Part shown: one piece after another, positions 1 to 7,661 of the stretch
Layout of the letters: each line of letters begins with the position of its first letter
How positions within the stretch are numbered: position 1 is the first letter of the stretch
NCBI GenBank assembly: GCA_002839245.1
Contig: PGXR01000068.1
Location: forward strand, 1-12,936
DNA from: Spirochaetae bacterium HGW-Spirochaetae-7
GTDB lineage: Bacteria > Spirochaetota > Spirochaetia > Treponematales > UBA12059
DNA: 12,936 bases
Direction of reading: 5' to 3'
Program-made: the position numbers and the translations under genes
Notes under the pieces: generated by a model
The model's input: only the letters and a program-made list of their open reading frames with translations
Databases searched by the model: none
What the model was told of the DNA's origin: nothing

Positions 1-766
1 CCGCCTGTATCGATACGGGGACGATCGTGGCGTTTACGCCGGCTTGCAGGCTGATGCGCCCACCGATGAAGTCCCTTTCGGGGAGGACGGCGTAGTAGTA
101 ATCGACGCCGGGCACCGGAAAATCATGGTATGGGCCAGCATCCGGTTCGATTATCGCGGCCAGAGCCGCGTCGAGCAAGGACGACGAATCCTTCAATGGT
201 TTGGTGCCTCGGTAGACTACGAGCCTTCCGATATCCCCGGACGCGTCTATAGAAACGATTATGGAGTCGGCCTCGGCCCGCGCGATGATTCCCGACAGTC
301 TGGGCGCCTTGTCGGCGGCCTTGGCCGCTGAAATCGCTGGAGGAGCCTTGAAGCTTGCGGCGACGGCCTCTATCGGAACGTTCCGAAGCGGAATGAATAG
401 ACGGTACTCTGCTTCGTTGCCCGTGGCGACATTTTCCGCGATGCGGCCGAGAACGAAATAGTAGTATGGTTTTTCGTCCGGAGGCTGGTATGCGTATTCA
501 CGGCTTCCGCTGTCGGCGTAGCCGAGAAGCAGCGCATCGCCGAAATTCGATGCGTCGGGGAAGCTGGCATTGCGGAACACGGCGTAGCCGGCAGTCACGT
601 CGGGACTGTCTTCCCACGTGATGACGACCTCCCGACCGCGCACTCCTACACGGATCCTCGATGGGTACGGCGCAAAGACCGCACTTTCGCCTTCCTGCGG
701 GAAAAGAGGTGAAATGCAGGTCAAGGCGACGATCATGGCCGAGATCGCTGGGCTTATCGCTTTCAT
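1..766 (-). CDS. Secreted protein with two FnIII-like domains (C-terminus cut by window edge)
   Basis: An open frame of 255 codons starts at the ATG at 766 and runs off the left edge without a stop, so the 3' part is missing. Residues 1-24 look like a Sec signal peptide (Lys2, a hydrophobic stretch to about residue 16, then LFPQ before EGES). A Cys at residue 17 lies in ALTC, which is a poor lipobox, so lipidation is possible but unsupported. Two similar blocks follow, at about 36-108 and 157-229. Each starts with a strand such as VVITWEDS or IIVSIDAS, continues with GYAVFRN or RLVVYRG, and ends with a tyrosine-rich strand (PYYYFVLG, DYYYAVLP). This pattern fits fibronectin type III or similar beta-sandwich domains used in extracytoplasmic binding. 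Only a weak GGTG stands before the ATG. The gene is divergent from gltX. I do not recognise a specific function. Confidence 0.8.
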   Translation of the reverse strand, partial: MKAISPAISAMIVALTCISPLFPQEGESAVFAPYPSRIRVGVRGREVVITWEDSPDVTAGYAVFRNASFPDASNFGDALLLGYADSGSREYAYQPPDEKPYYYFVLGRIAENVATGNEAEYRLFIPLRNVPIEAVAASFKAPPAISAAKAADKAPRLSGIIARAEADSIIVSIDASGDIGRLVVYRGTKPLKDSSSLLDAALAAIIEPDAGPYHDFPVPGVDYYYAVLPERDFIGGRISLQAGVNATIVPVSIQA

Positions 767-780
767 ATCACCAATAGTAT

Positions 781-797
781 CGGAAGAAAGGCTTCCG
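781..797. repeat. Inverted repeat in the divergent gap before gltX
   Basis: CGGAAG-AAAGG-CTTCCG: perfect 6-bp arms around 5 bases, in the 92-bp gap (767-858) between the leftward FnIII-like gene and gltX. It could be an operator, or a small hairpin in the leader of the leftward transcript. There is no T-run, so it is not a terminator. Confidence 0.4.
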
Positions 798-816
798 CTC
801 CATAGGGCAGCCTCGG

Positions 817-822
817 TATACT
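817..822 (+). promoter_or_regulatory. Possible -10 box of the gltX promoter
   Basis: TATACT matches the sigma-70 -10 consensus at 5 of 6 positions and would start transcription near 829, about 30 bases before the gltX ATG. No convincing -35 box lies 16-18 bases upstream (TTCCGC is the nearest), so this is a tentative call. Confidence 0.3.
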
Positions 823-858
823 CGCTACGTCCATATACAGTTGATACAGGAGTGCCAC

Positions 859-2352
859 ATGAAGGCTCGAGTCAGATACGCACCGTCCCCGACGGGTCTG
901 CAACATATCGGCAGTGTCCGCACCGCCTTGTTCAATTACCTTTTCGCGCGGTCGGTCGGAGGCACGTTCATCCTCAGGCTCGAGGACACCGACAGGACCC
1001 GCTCGTCGGACGTCTTCGTCAAGAACCTGTACGATACCTTCAAATGGCTGGGATTCTACTGGGACGAAGGTCCCGATGTCGGCGGGCCTGTAGGCCCCTA
1101 TACCCAGTCGGAGCGTTTCGCCCTGTACCGCGAACATGCCGAGCGCCTCGTCGGGCTGGGCAAGGCGTACTACTGTTTCTGCGCCGACGACAAAGGCGCC
1201 AGGAAGGACGAGCCGGAAGAGGAGCGCGGCGAGGCAGACGCCCAGGCGCCGGCGGGCTTCGGCTACCAGCGTACGTGCCGCAACATGGACCCCGCCGAGG
1301 CCAGCCGCCGCTCCTCGTCAGGCGAGCCCCACGTGATACGGCTGAAGATACCGCTGGACGGCGTGACCGGTTTCGACGACCTGTTGCTTGGCCGCATAGA
1401 GTGGAAAAACGCCGACGTCAATCCTGACCCGGTACTGCTCAAGAGCGACGGATTCCCTACCTACCATCTGGCCAACGTAGTCGACGACCACCTGATGGGT
1501 ATCACCCACGTCATGCGGGCACAGGAATGGATACCGTCGGCGCCTCTCCACATGATCATGTACGAGGCCTTCGGCTGGGAGCCGCCCAAGCTGTGTCACC
1601 TGCCCATGGTGCATGGCGAGGACGGCCACAAGCTGTCGAAACGCCATGGAGCCACCGCGGTCGACGAATTCCGCAAGAAGGGATACCTCGAGGCGGCCCT
1701 GATCAACTACGTCGCGATGCTCGGCTGCTCCTACGAGGACGGCCGCGACATCTTCTCGCTCGACGACCTGTCCAGGCTGTTCTCGATCGACCACATCAAC
1801 AAGGCGCCGGCCGTCTTCGACTATGCAAAGCTCGAGTGGTTCAACGGCCAGTACATCAGGATGTTGTCGGACGCGCAGCTCGTGGAGCGAATCACGCCGT
1901 TCATGATCGACGCCTCGCTGGTATGGTCGCCCCCGAACGAGCAGGAGGAAGCTGTCCTGCTTGGGGCCGCGCCTCTCGTAAAGGAGCGGCTCAAGTACCT
2001 CTCCGACGCTCCCGAGGCCTTGCGTTTCCTTTTCCTGGCCCCGGAACTGCCTCCGCTTTCCGACTTCGTTCCCAAGAAGTTCGATACCGCCCGCACCGCG
2101 CTGGCCTTGTCGGCCGCGAGGGATCTCCTCCTGACGGTCGACGTTTCGAACCATGATGCTACCGAGGCTGCCTCTAGGGCGAAGGCCGAGGAACTCGGAA
2201 TCAAACTCGGCGACCTTCTCCTGCCGCTCCGCGTGGCCGTCACCGGGACCAGGGTGAGCCCGCCCTTGTTCCAGAGCATCGCGGTGCTGGGAACCGCCAA
2301 GGCCGTCGCCCGTGCCGACAAGGCGATAGCGGCCCTAAAGGCCGCCGATTGA
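859..2352 (+). CDS. gltX: Glutamyl-tRNA synthetase (GluRS)
   Basis: Class Ib aminoacyl-tRNA synthetase that attaches glutamate to tRNA-Glu using ATP in the cytoplasm. The 497 aa fit the usual size of about 470-500. The ATG at 859 was chosen because AGGAG (848-852) lies 6 bases upstream. The N-terminal catalytic core shows YAPSPTG followed by the HIGH signature as HIGS (residues 16-19), LRLEDTDRTRSS, and the KMSKS signature as KLSKR (258-262) in HGEDGHKLSKRHGA. The C-terminal helical half should bind the anticodon. The zinc-finger-like insertion keeps C106, C108 and C140, but the usual fourth ligand in Cys-Arg-His is Asn142, and the loop between the cysteines is enlarged and rich in Asp/Glu/Lys. 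Because glnS follows, this enzyme need not charge tRNA-Gln; tRNA specificity cannot be read with certainty. It is the first gene of a likely gltX-glnS-unknown operon. Confidence 0.97.
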   Translation: MKARVRYAPSPTGLQHIGSVRTALFNYLFARSVGGTFILRLEDTDRTRSSDVFVKNLYDTFKWLGFYWDEGPDVGGPVGPYTQSERFALYREHAERLVGLGKAYYCFCADDKGARKDEPEEERGEADAQAPAGFGYQRTCRNMDPAEASRRSSSGEPHVIRLKIPLDGVTGFDDLLLGRIEWKNADVNPDPVLLKSDGFPTYHLANVVDDHLMGITHVMRAQEWIPSAPLHMIMYEAFGWEPPKLCHLPMVHGEDGHKLSKRHGATAVDEFRKKGYLEAALINYVAMLGCSYEDGRDIFSLDDLSRLFSIDHINKAPAVFDYAKLEWFNGQYIRMLSDAQLVERITPFMIDASLVWSPPNEQEEAVLLGAAPLVKERLKYLSDAPEALRFLFLAPELPPLSDFVPKKFDTARTALALSAARDLLLTVDVSNHDATEAASRAKAEELGIKLGDLLLPLRVAVTGTRVSPPLFQSIAVLGTAKAVARADKAIAALKAAD

Positions 2353-2396
2353 GGCCGTCATTGACTGGTGCTTTGTCAACGGGGCATACTTGCCGT

Positions 2397-2417
2397 GCCA
2401 CGCCCCTGAAGCGTGGC
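2397..2417 (+). promoter_or_regulatory. Hairpin directly before the glnS ribosome binding site
   Basis: GCCACGC-CCCTGAA-GCGTGGC forms a perfect 7-bp stem with a 7-base loop in the 79-bp gltX-glnS gap (2353-2431). Its 3' arm ends 2 bases before the Shine-Dalgarno AAGGAG (2420-2425). No U-run follows, so it does not look like an intrinsic terminator. It may set glnS translation or protect the processed mRNA end; both are inferences. Confidence 0.5.
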
Positions 2418-2431
2418 TCAAGGAGTGCATC

Positions 2432-4180
2432 GTGAACGAATCAACCGTGACAGAATCGATACCCGCTCCCGGGCCGAACGGGGCGTCCGGCTTCGATTTC
2501 ATACGGGAAGCCGTAGATCTAGACCTGAAGAACGGCCGCTACGCGTATGTGCGGACACGGCTGCCTCCCGAACCCAACGGCTGGATGCACATCGGTCATG
2601 CCAAGGCCTTCAGCATCGACTATTTCGTAGCCAAGGATTTCGGGGGAACCTGCAACCTCCGTTTCGACGACACGAATCCCGAGAAGGAAGACATGTCCTA
2701 CGTCGAAGCGATCAAGCGCGATACCTTCTGGCTCGGCATAGACTGCAGGGATCGCGTGCTTTTCGCTTCCGATTACTACGAGAAACTGTACGAACTCGCG
2801 GTACTCCTCATCAAGAAAGGCGTCGCCTATGTCGACGACCTTTCCGACCAGGAAATACGCGAGTATCGCGGTACCGACGTACCAGACAAGAACAACATAA
2901 CCAGCACGCCTCCCGGCAGGAACAGTCCATGGCGCGAAAGGGGCGTGGAAGAGAACCTGGACCTTTTCGCCAGGATGCGCTCGGGCGAGTTCGCCGACGG
3001 CGCCAGGACGCTCAGGGCGAAGATTGACATGGCGCACCCCAACCTCGTGATGCGCGACCCGGTGATGTACCGAATACGCCGCGAGAAGCACTACCGTACC
3101 GGCGACGCCTGGTGCATCTACCCGATGTACGATTTCCAGCATCCGCTGTCCGACGCGATAGAAGGCGTGACGCACTCGCTGTGTTCCCTGGAGTACGAGA
3201 TCCACCGGCCGCTCTACGAGTGGTTCATCCGCGAGGCGGAGGTCTTTCCGTCAAGGCAGATAGAGTTTGCCAGGCTCAACATAAGCCATACGGTGCTGTC
3301 GAAGCGCTGGCTCCTGCGGCTCGTGCAGGACGGCCTCGTTTCCGGCTGGGACGATCCCCGGATGCCGACCATCGCGGGCATGAGGCGCCGCGGCTACACT
3401 CCCGAAGCGATACACGACTTCCTGGGCCGCATCGGTATCGCCAAGACCGACAGCCTCGTCGACATCCAGCTGCTCGAGCATTGCCTGCGCGAAGACCTGA
3501 ACAGGCGCGCCAGCCGCGTCTTGGCAGTGTTGCGACCCCTCAGGCTGATAATCGAGAACTGGCCCGCCGGCCAGGTCGAAGATCTCGAGGCGGTCAACAA
3601 CCCCGAGGATGCCCAGGCCGGCACCCGCAAGGTACCGTTCTCCGGCGAACTTTGGATTGAGCGCGACGACTTCGCAGAAGTGCCGCCGCCGAAGTACTTC
3701 AGGCTGTTCCCGGGCAACTCCGTCCGGCTTCGCTACGGCTTCATCGTCACCTGCACCGGTTTTGACAAGGACCCGGGCTCGGGAGAAATTACAGCCGTCC
3801 GCTGTACCTACGACCCCCTGACCAAGGGCGGCAACGCGCCGGACAACCGCAAGGTCAAGGGGACGATACACTGGGTCTCGGCCGCCCACGCCATTCCTCT
3901 CGAGGCGCGGCTATTTGACAAGCTCTTCGTGGCCGAGCGACCCATGGATGTACCCGTCGGAGTCGATTGGGTGCAGACGGTCAATCCCGCGTCACTCGAG
4001 ACAGTCAGCCGCGCCTTCGCCGAGCCGAGCCTGGCGACGGCGGCACACGGCGATTCGTTCCAGTTCGAGCGCCTGGGCTATTTCTGCTGCGATTCCGACT
4101 CAAGGCCCGGCAACCTCGTCTTCAACCGCTCTGTTTCCCTGCGGGATACCTGGGCCAAGATAGAAAAGAAGCAATCATAG
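2432..4180 (+). CDS. glnS: Glutaminyl-tRNA synthetase (GlnRS)
   Basis: Charges tRNA-Gln directly with glutamine, so the cell need not depend on the Glu-tRNA-Gln amidotransferase route. The 582 aa compare with 554 in E. coli. The GTG at 2432 was chosen because AAGGAG (2420-2425) sits 6 bases upstream; an in-frame TTG at 2390 lacks such a site. Visible signatures are PPEPNGWMHIGHAKAF with HIGH at residues 53-56, RFDDTNPEKE, a GlnRS-type CSLEYEIHRPLYEWF segment, and the KMSKS loop as VLSKR (LSKR at 289-292). The C-terminal beta-barrel anticodon domain ends with the family-typical GYFCCDSDSRPGNLVFNRSVSLRDTW. An N-terminal tail of about 20 residues is variable. Bacterial glnS is generally held to derive from an ancient transfer from eukaryotes and is patchily distributed. 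It lies 79 bp behind gltX and 1 bp before the next gene. Confidence 0.97.
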   Translation: MNESTVTESIPAPGPNGASGFDFIREAVDLDLKNGRYAYVRTRLPPEPNGWMHIGHAKAFSIDYFVAKDFGGTCNLRFDDTNPEKEDMSYVEAIKRDTFWLGIDCRDRVLFASDYYEKLYELAVLLIKKGVAYVDDLSDQEIREYRGTDVPDKNNITSTPPGRNSPWRERGVEENLDLFARMRSGEFADGARTLRAKIDMAHPNLVMRDPVMYRIRREKHYRTGDAWCIYPMYDFQHPLSDAIEGVTHSLCSLEYEIHRPLYEWFIREAEVFPSRQIEFARLNISHTVLSKRWLLRLVQDGLVSGWDDPRMPTIAGMRRRGYTPEAIHDFLGRIGIAKTDSLVDIQLLEHCLREDLNRRASRVLAVLRPLRLIIENWPAGQVEDLEAVNNPEDAQAGTRKVPFSGELWIERDDFAEVPPPKYFRLFPGNSVRLRYGFIVTCTGFDKDPGSGEITAVRCTYDPLTKGGNAPDNRKVKGTIHWVSAAHAIPLEARLFDKLFVAERPMDVPVGVDWVQTVNPASLETVSRAFAEPSLATAAHGDSFQFERLGYFCCDSDSRPGNLVFNRSVSLRDTWAKIEKKQS

Positions 4181-4181
4181 G

Positions 4182-5120
4182 ATGGTGGCTGGAAACACCC
4201 CGGCAAGGCCGGGGCGCGGCGCCGAAGAGCCGGAAGGCGAGGCCATACTTCACGGCAACGTCATCCTGCTGGCATTCTCGGTTCTTCGCAGGCGGGTATT
4301 GCTGAAGTCCATTTTTTCGCTCGTCGCGACGATAAGCCGCCGGTTCTTCTTCGACCAGTTCGTGCACAAGTTCAAGCCGGGTTCTGTGCCGGTCCGCAAC
4401 ATCGAGCACCCGCTCGACTCGGGCATCCCCGTGCGCTACGAGGCGGTCGGGGTATACCTTACCTTCGTCAAGCTGTGGATATCCGCGCTGGGTTACCTCA
4501 GGCGCGAGTTGGGACCTTCGTTCGATGGAGAACTCGCCGATTTCATGGCCGGCATAGAGCGCTGCTATTCCGACGCCTCCATAGTCTACGGCCGATGCCT
4601 GTCGACCACGAAGCGCCCTCCCCGCGCACCGAGCATCAGGCTGGCCATGGTCTACGCGGTCGATCCGCACCTGTTCTGCGTGCCTAGCCTTCACGTACTC
4701 CTCGTCTGTTTCACTTACCGGAAACTGGAAGACCTGCTTCGAGCCAGGGGCGAATGCGGGCGGTTCCGACTGGAACTGGCTGCGGTGCGTGCACGGGCCA
4801 TCGCCATCACGGAATCAATACTGTACGTGCGCCAGCACAGCGTCAACTGCATACCCACCGCTCTGGCGATGCTGTCGACAATCCTGCCATCCTACGACCG
4901 GGCCGAAGCGAGAGCCTTCCTGTCGGAGCTCTTCACTGGTGACGACGAGATAGACCCGGCGCAGCGCTCCGCCGCGTTCGAGTACATGGCCGGACTCTAC
5001 GAGAGCCTCATGGCTGCCGGGACCGGACAGGACGGGAGATACGGCGCTATTGTTGATTTTGTCAGGAACTACGACGAGATCGACTTAAACCGAGCCGCCA
5101 GCGTCTCGAAGCTCCCCTAA
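4182..5120 (+). CDS. Unknown protein with degenerate PAP2-like motifs, coupled to glnS
   Basis: A 312-aa protein I do not recognise. Its ATG lies 1 base after the glnS stop with only a weak AAGAAG 10 bases upstream, so translation is probably coupled to glnS. A hydrophobic stretch (about 22-50, broken by RRR and K) precedes a basic segment (RR, HKFK). Two motifs stand out: PSLH at 168-171 in LFCVPSLHVLLV, and RQHSVNC at 217-223. Their 48-residue separation and form recall conserved blocks 2 and 3 of the PAP2 phosphatase superfamily (PSxH, then SR-x5-H-x3-D). The block-3 Arg would be Ile213 and the Asp would be Cys223, so a classical active site is not intact. Little transmembrane character is seen. 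PAP2 relationship is inference; a different fold is possible. Its last 36 bp overlap the convergent response-regulator gene. Confidence 0.8.
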   Translation: MVAGNTPARPGRGAEEPEGEAILHGNVILLAFSVLRRRVLLKSIFSLVATISRRFFFDQFVHKFKPGSVPVRNIEHPLDSGIPVRYEAVGVYLTFVKLWISALGYLRRELGPSFDGELADFMAGIERCYSDASIVYGRCLSTTKRPPRAPSIRLAMVYAVDPHLFCVPSLHVLLVCFTYRKLEDLLRARGECGRFRLELAAVRARAIAITESILYVRQHSVNCIPTALAMLSTILPSYDRAEARAFLSELFTGDDEIDPAQRSAAFEYMAGLYESLMAAGTGQDGRYGAIVDFVRNYDEIDLNRAASVSKLP

Positions 5121-6434
5121 GCGCCGCGACAGGTTGTTGGGCAAGACGCCCAGCCGTACCGCGGCCCTGGCCACCGATCCGCCGGCGAGTTCTATCTGCC
5201 GCTGTATGTACGCCAGCTCCATCCGCCGCTTCGCCTCCTTGAGGGGCAACGGCTCGTCGAGGGGGTAGCCTTGGCCATCGGCGGCCTTCTCCCTGGGCGA
5301 CCAGCCGATGGCGTCCAGTGATTCGAAAAGCGCGGCGCCGAGCGGCTCACCGGCCGACAGGGCGATCGCCCGTTCCATGATGCTCTTGAGCTCGCGCACG
5401 TTTCCCGGGTACTCGCGCCGCGCCAGGTACGCCAGGGCGTCGCCATCGGGTGCGGAAGCGCCAAGCCTGGCCGCGAAAAAAACCGCCAGGCCGGGTACGT
5501 CAGCCGGCCGTGCTGACAGCGGCGGGACTGCAAGCGGCATTTGCGCCAGGCGGTACAGCAGGTCTTCCCTGAAATTCCCGGCTGCAACCTCGGCCTTGAG
5601 GTCGCGGTTGGTAGCCGATACTATCCTCGCGCCTGACCTGCTCGGTATGTCCGCGCCGACCGGCCTGTATTCGCCGGTCTCGATCGCCCGCAACAGCTTG
5701 GCCTGCATGGCGATCGGCAGTTCGCCCACCTCGTCGAGGAAGAGGGTGCCGGCCGAGGCCTCCGAGAAGCATCCAGCCCTGTCTCTGTCCGCGCCGGTGA
5801 ATGCGCCCCTTCGGTGGCCGAACAGCTCGCTCTCCGCGAGCTCCGAGGGGATGGCGGCGCAGTTGATTGCCACGAAGGGGCCGTCGCAGCGCGCCGAGCG
5901 CAGGTGAATCCATCGCGCGACCGGTTCCTTGCCCGAGCCGCTGGGGCCGTGGAGAAATACGCACAGGTTTGTCGCCGCGGCCTTCTCCGCGGCAGCGACG
6001 AGCGCCTTCATGTCCGCGGATTCGCCCACGAACAGGTGCTCGGCTAGCCAGGCGTCGCGCCCCGCCCGGTCGGAGCGGGCCAGCGTCGATTTTGCCTCCG
6101 CCATCGCTATCGCCACCTCGAGCCGGTCCAGGTCCACGGGCTTCTCGAGTACGTCGACAGCTCCGGCCTTGACGGCGCGCACCGCGTTCCTGGCGTCGGC
6201 GAGGCCTGAAACCATGGCCACGGGAATGCCAGCCGCTACGTACTCGCCGAGGGCGTCAAAGCCGTCGCGGTCGCCCAGGGCTATGTCGAGCAGTACGATA
6301 TCGTAGGCACCCGCAATCTCGGAGGGCGGCGGAGGCATCGTCATGCCTTCCGCCTCGTGGCCCTTGAGCCTCAGGTAGCCCGTCATCGACGACAAGTACG
6401 ACTTGTCGTCATCGATCGCAAGTACGCGCGCCAT
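5085..6434 (-). CDS. Sigma-54-dependent response regulator, NtrC/NtrX type
   Basis: A 449-aa two-component activator. Receiver domain, about 3-115: acidic DDD (8-10), phosphoacceptor Asp50 in VLLDIALGD, Ser76 and Lys98 (LEKP). AAA+ domain, about 135-360: Walker A GPSGSGKE (163-170), intact GAFTGA sigma-54 contact loop (210-215), Walker B TLFLDEVGE with D234/E235, the FREDLLYRL arginine-finger region (288-296) and NVREL (345-349). The C-terminal Fis-type helix-turn-helix is at about 418-442 (GGSVARAAVRLG...NNLSRRLGEL). All parts needed for phosphorylation-gated, ATP-driven opening of sigma-54 promoters are visible. The ATG overlaps the kinase TGA by one base (TGATG), so the two are translationally coupled. 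A sigma-54 promoter at the head of this operon is the obvious candidate target. The 3' end overlaps the convergent gene by 36 bp. Confidence 0.95.
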   Translation of the reverse strand: MARVLAIDDDKSYLSSMTGYLRLKGHEAEGMTMPPPPSEIAGAYDIVLLDIALGDRDGFDALGEYVAAGIPVAMVSGLADARNAVRAVKAGAVDVLEKPVDLDRLEVAIAMAEAKSTLARSDRAGRDAWLAEHLFVGESADMKALVAAAEKAAATNLCVFLHGPSGSGKEPVARWIHLRSARCDGPFVAINCAAIPSELAESELFGHRRGAFTGADRDRAGCFSEASAGTLFLDEVGELPIAMQAKLLRAIETGEYRPVGADIPSRSGARIVSATNRDLKAEVAAGNFREDLLYRLAQMPLAVPPLSARPADVPGLAVFFAARLGASAPDGDALAYLARREYPGNVRELKSIMERAIALSAGEPLGAALFESLDAIGWSPREKAADGQGYPLDEPLPLKEAKRRMELAYIQRQIELAGGSVARAAVRLGVLPNNLSRRLGELRDAGGSV

Positions 6435-7657
6435 CAGCTTTCGCCTCCAAGGGGGAATGTCATCGTGAACGTGAGGCCGAGCGCCTCGCTCATGGCTATA
6501 TCAAGCTGCCCTCCATGGAGCGCTGCGATGCGGCCCACGAGCCAGACGCCGAGTCCGGCCCCGTCGGGCTTGGTCGAGAATCGCGCAGACCCGACTCTCT
6601 TCGCCAACGACGGATCGAGTCCGGTGACAGAATCGGCGTAAGAAATCACGTATGAACCGGGGTTCGACGACAGGGTCACCAAGGCGCGGAACCTTGTTCC
6701 ATGTTCCGCGCAGGCTTCGAGGCTGTTGGACAGCAAGTTAAGGAAGGCTTCTACGAGATAACCTCTATCGAAGGGCGGCTGCTTGCCCAATCCGCGCCGT
6801 TCCACGGTGACTTCAGAGGCTTCCAGCCCAAGCCCTCGCGCGCCGAGGGCTGTACAAGCCTCCCTGAGGGCTTCCTCCGGGTCGAGGTCCTCTGGTTCCG
6901 GATCCTTGAAACCCGACAGCGAGCGAACACGGGAAAAAAGCGCTGCTATCCTTGCCGCCTCGGCTTCCGCCCTCGACAGGTCGGCCGTCGCCGCGAGCAC
7001 GGCGCTTTCCAGTCCTGCCCCGGAGAGTCCGGAGTCGAGCGAAGCGCGTGCCGCCTTGGCCGACAACATCAACGACGCGAGCGGCGTGCGTGCCTGGTGG
7101 GCGAGGAACGCCGAAGCCTCTCCCCAGCCCTGCAACGCGCGAAGTTCCGAGCGCATGTGCTCCCTGTCACCCAAGGCCTCCACGAGGCCGTCGAGCTCTT
7201 CCTCCACGGCGCCGAATTCGTCACGCGTACCGGAGAAGAAAGGCTCGGAAGGGCCGCCGCGCCTTACGCGAAGTATGCCGTCGCGCAGCCTTGACCAGCG
7301 CGCAGTCAGTGCCGCGGCGGCGGCCGCTGAAACCGCAAAAGCCGCGAGCGCTTCCGCAGCCAGGAATACGCTCCAGCCGGCGGCAATGCCGATGTCGGTG
7401 TCTCGTTCAAGAATGGCTCGCCTGGCGACGTCCCGCCGTATCGGACCAAGCGCGGCCATCATCGTATTCGCCCGGACTGCTGAGCCCTCTGAAGCCGCAT
7501 GCACCGCCGCGGACAGCTGGTCCACCGATTTCTGCAAGGCCGCCAGTTCGGAAGCCTCATCGTGAGGAGCGAATATCGTCAGGGCCACTGCCGCGCCGCC
7601 AAGAAGCGCAACCGAAACGGAGAACGATACAAGAAAGATCCTGGAACGCAGTTTCAT
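6434..7657 (-). CDS. Membrane sensor histidine kinase, NtrY-like context
   Basis: A 407-aa inner-membrane kinase, presumed partner of the overlapping regulator. TM1 is at about 7-29, an extracytoplasmic, mainly helical sensor of about 60 residues follows, then TM2 at about 92-117, a HAMP-like linker (118-163), the dimerisation/phosphotransfer helix with His187, and a C-terminal ATPase domain. The ATPase has an N box (NLLSNSLEA, N311), a G1-like ADSVTG with D342, FSTK (360-363) and GAGLGVWLV (G2, from 367). Two oddities: the H box reads HQARTPL, with Gln188 where Glu or Asp is usual, and G1 has Val344 where the first Gly of DxGxG is expected. No PAS domain is seen, unlike classical NtrY. The ATG at 7657 follows the preceding stop by 4 bases. 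The longer upstream reading frame is rejected because it runs into that gene. Confidence 0.92.
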   Translation of the reverse strand: MKLRSRIFLVSFSVSVALLGGAAVALTIFAPHDEASELAALQKSVDQLSAAVHAASEGSAVRANTMMAALGPIRRDVARRAILERDTDIGIAAGWSVFLAAEALAAFAVSAAAAAALTARWSRLRDGILRVRRGGPSEPFFSGTRDEFGAVEEELDGLVEALGDREHMRSELRALQGWGEASAFLAHQARTPLASLMLSAKAARASLDSGLSGAGLESAVLAATADLSRAEAEAARIAALFSRVRSLSGFKDPEPEDLDPEEALREACTALGARGLGLEASEVTVERRGLGKQPPFDRGYLVEAFLNLLSNSLEACAEHGTRFRALVTLSSNPGSYVISYADSVTGLDPSLAKRVGSARFSTKPDGAGLGVWLVGRIAALHGGQLDIAMSEALGLTFTMTFPLGGES

Positions 7658-7661
7658 CGGC

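Noticed and set aside
1318..2154. Long open frame on the minus strand inside gltX
   Set aside because: It lies entirely opposite a certain gltX, has no ribosome site or recognisable motifs, and is the usual by-product of GC-rich codons. The same applies to long opposite-strand frames inside glnS, rsmG and the HEAT-repeat gene.
2397..2417. Intrinsic terminator between gltX and glnS
   Set aside because: The stem is good but no U-run follows; the next bases are the glnS ribosome site.
2390..2431. Earlier TTG start for glnS
   Set aside because: There is no ribosome site before it and it would place the hairpin and AAGGAG inside the coding region. GTG at 2432 fits better.
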